Of a stretch of DNA of 64,000 nt, positions 9,378-21,380 are shown one piece after another. Made by a program: the position numbers and the translations under genes. Below the pieces are notes generated by a model that saw only the letters and a list, made by a program, of their open reading frames with translations, had not been told where the DNA came from and did no database searches. How positions within the stretch are numbered: the stretch's first letter is position 1; every line of letters starts with the position of its first letter. Source of the DNA: Bactericera cockerelli (Eukaryota; Arthropoda; Insecta; Hemiptera; Triozidae); assembly GCA_024516035.1 (NCBI GenBank), contig CM044959.1:20170525-20234524 (forward strand), in the 5' to 3' direction.

Positions 9378-11079
9378 TATTACTATTGATGCTAGTAGAA
9401 CATTAATTATTAATATCATGTAGATTGATAGATTTGTTTTACAAAAAAGTAGACAATATAAAATAATATGAAACAAAATATATGTATTAATATTAGATAT
9501 AGGTATTATTATTATCTCGAAAAATTGATTCAGCGAACCTGATAATTATCAGGTGTATGTTTACACTAGATTTTATTTTATTTTAATAAATTCTAGTCTG
9601 TTTCCAAACAAGAAACACCTGCTGTTCTGCATGAGTATGAATAAAATCACCACAAAGTAAATAGAAAAGCACACACTTATATTACTCTAGAAAATTTATC
9701 CTGCAATTGTATGCACGCCTCGGAAATATGTGTATGCAATGTGCAATAGCATTAGTAACAAACAATTTAAATTTCAATAAATTGTTTAATAACTACGAAC
9801 CTACAAAATGTACCTATAAGTAATTAGTAATTACCTATTGTAGAAGGTATACACATGATTATATGTAAATTTCATTGTAATTGACAAACACCTGTTTTGT
9901 ATTGCACTTAAAAATAAATAAATTAATTTGAAAAAAAAAAAAAAATATTCTGTTGATTATTAATAATATTGTATACCGCGAGATATTAAATGGTTAGATA
10001 AACAAATTGGGTACACTGGAAATATGGAGGTATCTTACGATAGTAACATTACGTCTGCGTTGAATAGATTGGATCACGTATCACCATAACAATCATGCAA
10101 ACAATACAATCAGACAACGAGAAAAAAATGACCCCAACAGTCCACCTACAAAGATGCAGAAACATGTTTGATATAGAAAAGCAATTTGGAAAATATGAAT
10201 AAATAGAAAGGATGTTCTGAAAAGATACTGATCTTTCCAAAGGGAAAACAATCTTTCGTTTCCTTTACTATCATTATTATAAAAAAATCTGCTTCTTGGA
10301 ATTTCATATTTTCAGCCGTCACAAACGGATTCAGTACTCATAGTTCTTTTGACATAAATGTATAATATATTTTTTTCGATGACACTTCAAACACGTATTT
10401 GATCAAATGTAAAATCTATACTCACAACTGAGTGACAGGCCAATTTTCAGTGTAGGCATGCATTAATACATAAACAGGGACGTGAATAAAAAATATGTCA
10501 TATTATTTAGGTATATTATTTAGGTTTTATTAAGGCGAAAGATAAAGTTCAAACAGGGATTTTTTTATATGTCATACCTAAGTACCTACCTGATTCAAGT
10601 TCTATTACATATATGTACATCTGCGGCATACATATATTGCGTTAGTTTTCGTAATGTAACTAAAGTAAATGTTTAGTGAGGTTGAAATATGGTGCTGTTT
10701 AATCACCCAAGACGTTGCAACAATGGCTAGTTCCCGGCCCGGGAGGGCTCCCGTCCGTAATGACCTTCTGATGTTAGAGAGGTTTTTTTTTTTAAATAGT
10801 ATTTTAACTTTAACTCTAAGATTGTAAATAAACTATGACGCAGACCTATACGTGAGAGCAAAAGACAAAAATAAAACACAGAATCTTCATAAAAACGTGA
10901 CATGATGTGAATTTGTGAATATGTTTGTATTCATACAAAGTATTACCCAGGAAGGAAATGGGAAAGTCAAAACAGGTACCGCCATACCGCCAAATACCTA
11001 TCTACGTGACCAACATTGTGAGTTCTGGGTAGTACACGAAATTCAAAGCCAAGGAAATGTGCCCAGGCCCCTAATCACC
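9378..11079. other. No gene seen
   Basis: About 1.7 kb of AT-rich DNA. There is an A-run at 9930-9945 and a short match to the 3' end of family A near 9550 (GTATGTTTACACTAGATTT). No reading frame is worth reporting. Confidence 0.5.
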
Positions 11080-11080
11080 C

Positions 11081-11156
<76 letters not shown>

Positions 11157-11222
11157 TGGAGAGAGAGAGAGAAAGAGAGAAAGAGGGAGGGAGAGAAAGA
11201 GAGAGAGAGAAAGAAAGAGAAA
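11080..11222. repeat. (GA)n microsatellite with GATA and GAAA interruptions
   Basis: Long, imperfect GA tract. The overlapping 76-codon frame at 10915-11145 ends in an RE repeat produced by it and is not a gene. Confidence 0.9.
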
Positions 11223-12596
11223 AATAATTAACTTTTGAATTATTTATTCAGACACTATTTTTTGCATGAATATTTAACTATGTAGGAAAAAACACGGATA
11301 TATTAACATCCATTAGCTCAATACACGTAAATTTAATAATGTGCGAGGCTATAGAAAATGAGGCTGAAGGTCATACTTTACTATAATAGGTAACACACTA
11401 TTAGATATTGAACACGGAACAACTTTATTGCGCTGGACGAAATTTTGTATACATGGGAACTAAGTTTTCCGTTACCTTACACTCTGCCGCGCTGTCTCTT
11501 TTTTGTATAATATATGGCGTTCTCCACACCTCGACCGAGATCTTTGATTTGAATAAGTAAAAGTACTTGACATAGACGGATTGTTTATTGTAAATCCGAA
11601 AGTTAGAACAATTTTTGGAAGATTCCACTACTTTCCTTTCTATATAAGATGAGAAAAGTAAAAGTTGGAAAAACGATGTAATTAATAAAGAAGAAAATCG
11701 GTTTGGAGAAACCAGAACATGTTGATGTAAAAATATTGTAAATAGGTTCGATGGTTGAATGTCGATAAATTTTCATCTTCAACTGTATAGGATGTGAACT
11801 ATTCGCGAGGAAGTGTCGTGTCCATTATTCGTACCTCAAAATAGTTCATAGGGTATTCATTTATTTAAAAAAAAAGCGATAAATCAATAATTATTATTGT
11901 TTTCAAATATCAAAAACACCTATTATTTATGAAAAACATTACTGGATTTGCAGGGTTTTGCAGAAGACATTGTGATGTAATTACAGGGGGAGGTGTGTGC
12001 ATGAGGGGGGGACACGAACAGCTGATATTTACATTGCTACAAAACAAAGATTTTGAAATACTCCTTGAAATTAAAAGAAGCCTTAGATTTTGTTCATTTG
12101 CCTGACTGTCATAGTAAATTTAAGTACAAAAAAAACCAATGGTAGATAATATTGATATTTTCAAATTGTTTACCGAGTGATAGTTGGTATATGTACTATA
12201 TCTTCATTTATTTAATTAGCATGTATAATAGCAAATATTATGACGAATATACGAGTATCGTTTTGAATAACGTACTTGTCTTTCTTAGAATAAAGAAATA
12301 AAAGGACTAACGTGTTTGGAAGAGCGTGCAAGGAAAAGGACAGAAAATGGATCACCGATACCGATGATACAATCACAATGAAAGTACAACTCTATTCAAG
12401 CAATTCAAAAATGTCAAAGAAAAAAGATTTTTCAACAAGGTTGAAGATACATTAGTAGATTTTTATTGAGAAATTTAAAATATGATCGAAAACGATACTA
12501 AATTATGACCGAAAAAAAAATTATACTAAAACGAAAACGATACTAAAAGATACTAAACGAAAACGAAAACGATACTAACGATACTAAATTATAAAG
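11223..12596. other. No gene seen
   Basis: AT-rich DNA. The end (about 12480-12595) is a low-complexity stretch built from GATACTAAA and AACGAAAACGAT words, adjacent to a truncated SINE tail. No gene recognised. Confidence 0.5.
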
Positions 12597-12636
12597 TGAT
12601 ATGACCATGGCAGTTGAAAGCGACGTTAAACCCCAC

Positions 12637-12683
<47 letters not shown>
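12597..12683 (+). repeat. 5S-like SINE, 3' end only, with long poly(A)
   Basis: TGATATGACCATGGCAGTTG and AAGCGACGTTAAACCCCAC match the last part of the SINE at 16759-17041, followed by about 42 A residues. A 5'-truncated copy made by target-primed retrotransposition fits best. Confidence 0.8.
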
Positions 12684-12688
<5 letters not shown>

Positions 12689-15600
12689 TTTACCATCACC
12701 CATGACAGGGGATCTACGCATACAGGTAAGGTGGGGGTGCATGGGTACACGGGGTGGGGAGCCAGGGGGGATGTGCGGAGATTTCTATCATATAATATTT
12801 TTTCAATTGAAAGTTATATTTTAATATTAGAAGGGAAAAAACTGTGGTGTTTGTAAAAGTGATGGACACAAAAAAGGTGCAAGGTGAAGGGGTGACAATT
12901 TTTTTTACCTCGGTATTCTATCGTAACTATCCCAACTCGTTAGACAATTATACGAACTATATTTACTGGAGGATCCCATCAACAGAACCACATGGAGTGC
13001 GTTTCCTTGCGTAACTGACGGCACTAGCGAGTACGCCAAGTGGTGGGGGGTGGGGCCTTGAGAAACACAAACAAACATTGGCGCCCTCTGGTGGGAAATC
13101 TGGAAACTACGAGATGGAGTCAAGAACTTTCGACTGTCTCTCTTTCTCTTCCTCAACGTTTGTTCCAACTCTCCCTTCTTCCCCCATGTTACCCCCGCGA
13201 CCCTGTCTTATTCACCTTTGAACTTTACTTATAACGGCGCGGCGTAATGTTGTACACCGCTGACGGCGGGTTAGGTTCGGACGTCCGAGACATGATAATC
13301 ATAATCTGTACGTGTTATAGAAAGCTATACTGCTTTGCTGAACAAGGTGATATCGATAACACTCATGTAAATCAAAGAGTTTATAGGACAAGGAAAGTTA
13401 TTTACTGGACTTGAGGGTACTATATAGCACGACAAGATCTTACCTTTCAGTGTGTAATCCAAGAGGAGCATTGAAACAATGAGAGAGTGTTCCATAGGAA
13501 GCGGCGGGCATTTAAGATAAGATGTAGATGGGAGGAAATTTACACGGAAGTAAACAATGGAACGGTCACTGAACAATACTTAGGAATATACACTGAACAA
13601 TACTTCTGCTAATGAAATGCTTCAACGCTTTCGCCTCAAACCAAACAAAACATGGAGAAGCCTCATAACTCACACTGGTCAGCGAAAGTTAGTCACACTG
13701 AGAGATGACACATTGGAAGATAATATTATTCAAAGTATAATTATGTAACTAGCCGCGGCCAGGCCTAAGGCACGGGTGAGTATATCGAGGCATGACCTAG
13801 TTGTAATTAATACCTAAGTATTTTTTATTTTTACGAAAAAGCAATCGAAGCCCTCCTTATGCTGCAGTACAATAGTGTAATTAATAATAATTAGGTAAGT
13901 ATGCAATCTCCTGTATGATACGAAAAGGTTAAGACTTAAGACAGACACAAGATAATACGGTAAAAACATTTCTAAAAATGAACCTTTCAAACAAAACCTC
14001 ATAGAAGAAGAAAAGAAATTTTTTGCAGTTTCTTCATTGTTCTAATTTGCGAGAGATCCATTTCTTTGTTTCAATTGAAACCCTTGTTTCGTTGAAAATG
14101 GAAAAAATGGTCAGTTCAATGAATTCTCATTTCATAGAGCTATTAGGACGGCCAAATTTGGGTATGTAAAAGCTCAACTTTTTAAAAATAGATATTTTAA
14201 AGTATAGAATCTGTTATACAATGACAATTAGGAACCACAATAACATTCAGTTCAATCTAATATTTCAATAGTTATATTTTTACAATATATAAAAGACTTC
14301 TCCAAGGACATCTTCCCGAGGCAGTGTGCTCAGCAAGATATCCCAAGATAATGTACTTACTACAAGATATCCCAAGATACAAGATAATGTACTTCGCGAG
14401 ATATTCCGGTATTTGAAAAAGCTCAATTAAAAGTTGATTAAAAAAAAAGAAGAAAATGGACATTTTAGATACTACTCGTCTACTCGACCACAATAAGACT
14501 GTCATTGGGGTAACCCTGAAAATTTTCAGCTCAATCCATTCTACAACATTCTATAATGAATGTCCGAGTCACTGCCTGGTAATTAATTAAGCGTTATTTC
14601 GAATTCCTTCCCAGTATGTAAATGATTTCATCTAGGTTGTGGGTTAGAAAATAGAAAATAATTAGGTATGTTAAAAAAATACGGATCAGATTTCCTAGAT
14701 TCCAGTTGAGATTTATACCTCAAAACAACATTATTCAAATAAAATCAATCCATTCAATAGTAGGTTAAAGTGCCTAACAGGAAAAAAAAATCAAACAAAT
14801 TCAAGAAAATCAAGAAGTTATAATTGTTGTTGTGGTGATTTATTGTACTACTCCGAATTAATTTTGCAAGAAATCTATAATATTAAGAAACAAAATAATT
14901 TTAAATAAATAAATATTATTTATTTCCATTCATTCCCTTGATTTTGGCTTTTCTGTTTTCACAGCTTAACACATTGAACACCGAGGCTTTTTTCTAGTTT
15001 TTATCTCAGGTACATGGGACAGAATTGGGACTTTTTAATGTCCCCTTTAGATCACCGGTGGGTTTCATGACTGTGAGTATTATTGTGTGCCCTGAAACGT
15101 CATTTGTTCAACGTGTTAACGGCCCCGCCGATACAGCTTACAAATACCTTAACGTCCCCACACCCATGTTTATTCCTCTACCAGAGCTTATCGCTGTTAC
15201 TTAAGACGGAATTTCCAAGCATGTGGTACTCAGTCACTGAAGAAGACTGACCCACATGTGGAGAGGTTGGAAAAATGAATGTAACAAGAGAGCCCCAGGA
15301 AGGGAAACATGTCTCAAGTGCTGATAAGACACTGTTGGAAAACACGCTTCTTCTAGTTTTACACGGATATATCCGGATTAAGATAATGTTTATGAATATA
15401 AGGTTATTATAATAGTCTAATATTAACTAATATTGATAAATACCTACCTATTTTGAATGTAAGGTTATTATAATATTAAAAAAATAATGATTTATGTATG
15501 ATTTTATTTGTGGTGAAGCACAAGGCCTCTTCACAATTTTTGTGGGCTTCTTTTACATTAATTTCTTTTTACTCTGTTAATGTCAAACAAGTAACTACTG

Positions 15601-16221
15601 ATTTTTCCTCACGAGGCATGAGTAGACCCCGTTAAAGAAATAATGATAAAACCCTATTTTAATAGGTATATTTATGATTGATAATAAGTTTGTTGGATAC
15701 ATATGTATAGTGATTCTCTAAATTTGGGTACTCCTCCGAAAGTGTCGAGGTTTGACAAAAATTGCAAAATATAAATAATATTTTAAGGTCAAACTTGTTT
15801 TGAATGTTCCACACAACGCCTAGTTTTGCTGATTGTCCAGGGATCTCAAATGACCTTCATAAATTAATTACTCTCTAAGGACACAGTTCTTCTTTTTACG
15901 CATTTTCACTAGCATGCTAAAATACATTCTCTTATTCGTCTCTCACAATAATAAAAATTCGGGCGGAACGCAGACTGTCTAATACTGTCTATCCTAAAAG
16001 CTCTCACTACATTCATAATTATTGTAGTGTTGCCTCGACAGCATTTTAAAATAAGTTCAAGACACGATAATCTCAAGGGAGAAATTAAATTAGTCTGCAG
16101 GAAAATTAATTTACTAATTTTAATAGATAAAATACGTTTAAATTTAAAAAAAAAAAATGTAAAAAATATTAATATAATAATGGAAAGAAAGTTAAGTTAT
16201 CATATTTGTGTTAATCACCTA
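12684..16221. other. No gene seen (3.5 kb), with one GC-rich patch
   Basis: Mostly AT-rich. The patch at about 13000-13290 is richer in G+C and CpG than its surroundings and holds a CTCF-like motif (separate entry). A short duplicated segment around CAAGATATCCCAAGATA occurs at 14334 and 14363. Frames of 60-90 codons here show no domain. If a host promoter or exon exists in the first half of the window, 13.0-13.3 kb is the best candidate, but I cannot support one. Confidence 0.45.
13080..13094 (-). promoter_or_regulatory. CTCF-like binding motif
   Basis: The minus strand reads CCACCAGAGGGCGCC, a close match to the CTCF core known from vertebrates and flies (CCASYAGRKGGCRS class). It lies in a GC-rich patch of otherwise AT-rich DNA. 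This is sequence similarity only; occupancy is unknown. Confidence 0.4.
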
Positions 16222-16341
16222 CGTGATGTCACAACTACTCAAACTTGCTTTTCTAAATCTACGCTGAAACCGGTACTTGAACTACCGACCTCCAGGTTAC
16301 AAGTCCGACCGACGCCTTATCGAGCAAGCTTCTGAGGTCGG
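16222..16341 (-). repeat. tRNA-like SINE copy, family D
   Basis: Third copy of the family, with ACCGACCTCAGAAGCTTGCT at its minus-strand start and a B-box-like GTTCAAGTACC. It has a small internal insertion (CCGACCGACG) relative to the copy at 1-109. Confidence 0.6.
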
Positions 16342-16758
16342 TATGATAGTAGAAGTCAATCTTAACCTAACACAGTTCCATGGATCTTTCATTTTAATGA
16401 TTCCGGCACTAGGTTTAAAATTTTAGGGAGTAGGTAAATTATTATTCTGACAATAGAGTCTGGCGACCAACAGTGTTCTCCTGTTCTCCCTTGTGGTTAC
16501 CGCAAAGTTCACCTCCATAAAGCGTTTACATAGTTATTAGGACTTCTTAATTATGTATTTCGGGTAATTACATTAGGTCCTGAAGGGAGGAGGTCAGACG
16601 ACCCTGAGGCAGAGGAGCTACCAGACTATCTAATATTCCTCTGAGGTTTAGACACAGCATTTGCTTTTAGTGTGCACTTTACCTTTGATCGAAAATTCTG
16701 TTGACCCTAATATGACGTTTGGAACACTATAGAATACTATGGATTAAAATATTATTTA
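16342..16758. other. No gene seen
   Basis: Spacer between two SINEs; nothing recognised. Confidence 0.4.
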
Positions 16759-17005
16759 GCCAGCGTCGATGGCATGTTGAATACACCGGTTCCCTTCAGA
16801 ACACCGAAGTTAAGCGACATCCAGCGAGGTTAAGACTTGGATGGGTGACCATTCAAATTCTAATTCTCGTGACGCTGGCTTTTCCCGGCCCCACTCAGGC
16901 TGGGTGAGGTCAATGTGAGTAGCAGGTTTGTGAGTTTCCTGCGAATGGAGGGTAAAACCCCCGTCGTGATATGACCATGGCAGTTGAAAGCGACGTTAAA
17001 CCCCA

Positions 17006-17041
<36 letters not shown>
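16759..17041 (+). repeat. 5S-rRNA-derived SINE, best copy (family 5S)
   Basis: The first 95 or so bases follow 5S rRNA: GCGTCGATGGCATGTTGAAT, then TACACCGGTTC, ACACCGAAGTTAAGC and GACTTGGATGGGTGACC. These are the positions of the 5S internal promoter (A box and C box), so the element is probably a pol III-transcribed SINE of the 5S-derived (SINE3) kind. An unrelated body of about 150 bp (with CACTCAGGCTGGGTGAGGTC) follows, then the end AAGCGACGTTAAACCCCAC and about 34 A. Six other full or partial copies lie in the window. Confidence 0.9.
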
Positions 17042-17045
<4 letters not shown>

Positions 17046-17129
17046 TATTTATGCTGAGGGTGCACCATAAACCATAATTTCGATATCTATAGATTGACTT
17101 AAACGACGCATACTTCTTGATGAAATAAC

Positions 17130-17240
17130 CTTGTACTGCTCAGGCACACTCAGGATAGGTGAGGTTAACTTGAGTAGGTGGTTTGTAAGTTTCGTGCGAA
17201 TGGAGGGTAAAACCCTCATTGTCATAAGACCACTTTAAAA
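17130..17240 (+). repeat. 5S-like SINE, body fragment
   Basis: Matches the SINE body from CACTCAGGATAGGTGAGGTT to GAATGGAGGGTAAAACCC and a degenerate GTCATAAGACCA end. The 5S-like head is missing. Confidence 0.65.
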
Positions 17241-17295
17241 AGTTGTTTAGCAAAATTTATTTATTTCACAAAAATAACACTTAAAACTGAAACCT

Positions 17296-17475
17296 GACCA
17301 TTCAAATGCAAACCCTCCTAATGCTGTCTATTCCTAGCACCACTCATGGTGGGTAAGGTTACTTTGAGTACCATAAACTAGCTACTTTAAAGCTAAACCA
17401 GTTTAAAGCGAATGTAGGGTAAAACCCTCGTCATGATATGACCATGCAGTTGAAAGTGAAAAAATTAAAAAAAAA
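17296..17475 (+). repeat. 5S-like SINE, degenerate 3' part
   Basis: Starts near TGACCATTCAAATGCAAACC, keeps the Pro-like CACTCATGGTGGGTAAGGTT segment and ends CATGATATGACCATGCAGTT followed by an A-rich tail. Third SINE fragment in a row, after 16759 and 17130. Confidence 0.65.
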
Positions 17476-18130
17476 CCCTGAAAGTGAAAAAATCACAAAA
17501 CGAAGCTACACAAAACATCTATTCTGCCAGAGAAATAATGTGTGCATATTTTATGAATCTTTTTCCCTTTTGACTTGGCAGCCTTGCAATTATGTATCTC
17601 ACCCAGCCACATGAATAAGTTAAACAGGACAAAGGTTATTTTACAATGGTAGGTACATCAACACGGGGAGATGTAATTATTTTAGTGCATTCACAAAGGT
17701 CATGTGGGAAAATACCCAATTTGAGGCAAAAAATCTTTTATTACCCAGGATCTGCATAATCCATAAGTGGTTGTTAGAGGTACACGACTTAAAAATAATA
17801 ATACTTGTGTAACTTCATAGTAAAACTATAATAATATGCCTATTATTTTATTATGGACCAAAGGGACTTAAAGGAAGAGTCATAACCTTCTTTTGTTTGT
17901 TTGTTTGTTTGTTTTTTTTTTTCATTTTTCAAGGAGAGTCTTAAAGGGTTCTATTTTAAGGGTCTGATAAAAGACACCATCTTCAGACTTTGTAGTTGGA
18001 CTCACAAAGAACGTTAGCCACGATATTTGTGTGGACAAACTTTATTTCCTTTCATAACAAGAATACCTCACATTTGTATTCGAAAAGATAATCCATTATA
18101 CATGAGTATTGTGGGTGCGACAGAAATACA
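17476..18130. other. No gene seen
   Basis: AT-rich, with a (TTTG)n/T tract at about 17893-17922. Nothing else recognised. Confidence 0.45.
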
Positions 18131-18134
18131 CTGC

Positions 18135-18590
18135 CAATTATGGACACAATACTTCCTCATGATTAGTTCACATTGTACACACGTGGCAATTTTTAGATTT
18201 TATACTAAATCACTTGTATCTCCGAAATAGCTTAACCGATTTTCTTCAAATTTGTTTTATATGGTAGAATACCGTTTTCCTACATTTTAGATTCTACAAA
18301 AAAAATTTGTATTGGCAAGTCGTGGACCTTCTTTTTTTATACTTTTTTGTCCGAAATTTCGTTGAAATCCGTTCAGTAGTTTCTGAGGGTTCCTCGAAAC
18401 AAGGAATGTTATTAACCGACAGACAGACAGACCGACAGACACACAAAAAACCAAAGTTGCTCAGGAGGTTATGCAACTTCAAATATATGAAAAAAATTGA
18501 AATCGGTGCATAAAAATATTTTTTTTTACAAAAACGAACACAATACTTCCGATTTCTAATATTAAAAATTTCTCGGAAGTAAAATGAATG
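18135..18590 (+). repeat. Interspersed repeat, family H
   Basis: Starts CTGCCAATTATGGACACAAT, includes GTATTGGCAAGTCGTGGACC and a (GACA)n tract at 18417-18442, and ends with TTCCGATTTCTAATATTA and a CGGAAGTAAAA tail. Much larger tandem versions lie at 48849-50318 and an inverted fragment at 25125-25212. Overlapping open frames on both strands are artefacts. Origin unknown. Confidence 0.8.
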
Positions 18591-19983
18591 AAGATTGCTA
18601 AAGAAATAAACTGAAATGACAAAGGATTCGTGGCTGGAACTGGAGCAAGTGGGATTTAATGCACCCTGCAGAACATGTTTCAGCATTTTTTTGTGTAATT
18701 AGATAAAAGAGCTATCATTAAATGACAAGGCAGAGGATAACCAGTCAGCAGCAGCTCCTTTTTATGCTATTGAAATCCTTTAATAGGGGGTAATTAAATC
18801 CAGGACTAGTTAAGGAGTTATAAAAGGGGGGGAGGGGGGGGTTAGTAATAGAATAAAGAGAGGAACAATAAAATAAGAAAGGAAAGAATAAAACTCGAGA
18901 AAGAATTGGTATTATAAGAGGAAGAGAGGAAAGAAAGAAAATGAAGTAACAGAAAGGTTTTATAGGACGAGTGTGTCCAACATTTATGAAAGAGATTCGA
19001 GAGACACTCCTCTCTGTCTCTCGAGATATAGTTATAAGAAGAGTTTTTTACGGGTTTAAGAGGACTAACATAGGTATAATATTATAATAGGTACCTATGT
19101 TTTCAAAAACATAAATAAAAGTGATTTTACTGTGTTTTTCGTAAATAGGTAACCCTATAATGTGTTTTTCTCATAGAGGAATAAATAATCAACAACTCAA
19201 TAATGCCACAAACCTGTCACATTATTATCTCTTAATAAAAATCCAGACTATCACCTCGCACTAGAGCTTGATAACAATTTTTATAAACATGAGCCTGATG
19301 AGCCAGCTCACAACTACCTTAATTATGTTACTACGCCTATATTAGTCTTAGCATTGTGACCATGCTCACTAATACGACTTTACCTAATACTCCCTTCATT
19401 ATTAGGTGGATATCTCAATTAGAATTACGTTCGCTAACTTTTTTATTTAAAAATTCTTCTTCAAACATTGCATACTAATTACTCATTTGAAATTCTAATA
19501 AATATTTACAATTAAAAACACCCCGCTTTCCTTAACCATTCGCCAGAAAAGATAAACACAAACTTTGACAACTGTGTGTTTCCACAATGACGTGCTGAAA
19601 AATGGGCAAAATGCTGTCATTTTCAGGAAAAAAAACTGTCGAAAAAGTTGGATATTAATTTTGCTCTTGTTTACCAAGATAAGAGTTTTGAACAAATTTT
19701 ATATTTTTTACCCATCACAACAATTTTCCTGAAAACAATAAAATTAACCCTTGTGGCACAGCTTGGCAACGTTTGAACAAATGCAACATGTCTTCTCTTT
19801 TAACTTTGTTAATTGTACAGGTGAAATTATTCTAATAGCATGATCTACGTATATTTATAAATATTTATACCTTTAATGTAGATTCTACATAATATAATTA
19901 TGCAGTAGAATATGTAAAGACAAAATAATACATTAGATATAACATAGGACATGATAGAGTGCCATTGAAAACTTACGCCCCGT
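18591..19983. other. No gene seen
   Basis: AT-rich DNA. Two adjacent G-runs at about 18825-18841 could form a G-quadruplex on the plus strand. No gene or repeat recognised. Confidence 0.45.
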
Positions 19984-20476
19984 TCTCCTAGAACAGGGTC
20001 CTGTCACTGTGAACCCACCGAAACTTAGCCTCACTCACGCCCCCATCAGTTCTCCTAGAACAGGGTTCTGTCACTGTGAACCCACCGAAACTTAGCCTGA
20101 CTCACGCCTCCATCAGTTCTCCTAGAACAGGGTCCTGTCAGTGTGAACCCACCGAAACTTAGCCTCACTCACGCCCCCATCAGTTCTCCTAGAACAGAGT
20201 TCTGTCACTGTGAACCCACCGAAACTTAGCCTCACTCCAGCCCCCATCAGTTCTCCTAGAACAGGGTCCTGTCAGTGTGAACCCACCGAAACTTAGCCTC
20301 ACTCACGCCCCCATCAGTTCTCTTAGAACAGAGTTCTGTCACTGTGAACCCACCGAAATTTAGCCTGACTCATGCCCCCATCAGTTCTCTTAGAACAGAG
20401 TTCTGTCACTGTGAACCCACCGAAATTTAGCCTGACTCATGCCCCCATCAGTTCTCCTAGAACAGGGTCATGTCAT
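19984..20476. repeat. 67-bp tandem (satellite-like) array
   Basis: Seven full units begin at 19984, 20051, 20118, 20185, 20252, 20319 and 20386, with a partial eighth at 20453. Each starts TCTCYTAGAACAG and ends CCCCATCAGT. Units 1, 3 and 5 have GGGTCCTGTCA and units 2, 4 and 6 have a TTCTGTCACTG variant, so a 134-bp dimer is the higher-order unit. Units 3 and 5 are identical or nearly so, as are 6 and 7. Confidence 0.92.
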
Positions 20477-21291
20477 GAAAGTTATAGAACACTGTCAAAA
20501 TATTTCTTTGTCCAGAAAACTCTTCTTCATCTTCTCTCTACATCTTTCATGCTTTTGTTTTTTTTAGTTTTTTTTTGTATTTCTTTGTTTCTCCCTCTCT
20601 AGTTTTTCTCTTTCTTCGTGAATTTTTCAACTTTCTGAAATCTTTTATATTAGTTTGCTTGGTTCCCTGAATGAGACTGTCACTTGCTAGTGTCAATGTA
20701 TCTCTCCCATAGATTGTGTCAGTTTTCTTCAGCAGCTTTGTTTCCCCTCATTCTGATTATCGTACGTTCTGAATGTTTGAATTCAGGAAAGAAAGTAACA
20801 GGATAGTGTAACCAAAAAACATCAGTCTGAAAAGAAATTGTACTTGATGAAAAAAAAAAAAAAAAAAAAAAAAAAATCACTGCCAATCATAAACAAAAGA
20901 CTTTCTCGTGAATAACATTGTAATAGTAACATTGTCAGAAGTAATAGAAAATAGAAACTAAAATAAAAAATCATTTTTTAGTTAGATTCTGTTTGGTTAG
21001 CAAGTTAAACCTGAGTAATCTAAAAAAAAAAAAAACGATGCTAAAATATTGCTAAAAAAGGAATAACAATTATGCTATTGATGAAGTGTTAATAATTTGT
21101 CAAATGAGACATTAAAAACGGCAAATTTCAAAAACACTGTTTATTTATTTTCTTTGTGAACATTAGAATATATTTTAGATATATAGCTTAATTTCAATGG
21201 AGTACTTGTACCAATGAACTGTTGGCATAATAGGACTACCTGTATTGTGCAAATGTGCATGCTGACAGTCTAAATAAAGCACTACTTACAC
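20477..21291. other. No gene seen
   Basis: AT-rich, with an A-run at about 20850-20876. Frames overlapping the satellite run into T-rich DNA and are not genes. Confidence 0.45.
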
Positions 21292-21353
21292 TTATACTTA
21301 TATACCTAGTAGATATTAGATAATATATAATATCTACTAGGTATATAAGTATT
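21292..21353. repeat. Short palindrome
   Basis: ATACTTATATACCTAGTAGA is mirrored as TCTACTAGGTATATAAGTAT with a spacer of about 20 bases. It lies 30 bp before a large foldback element. Confidence 0.75.
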
Positions 21354-21380
21354 ATGTGATACAACTATATATACTATATA

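Noticed and set aside
19984..20602. 76-codon frame at the end of the satellite
   Set aside because: It begins inside the 67-bp array and runs into T-rich DNA; other satellite units have stops in the same frame.
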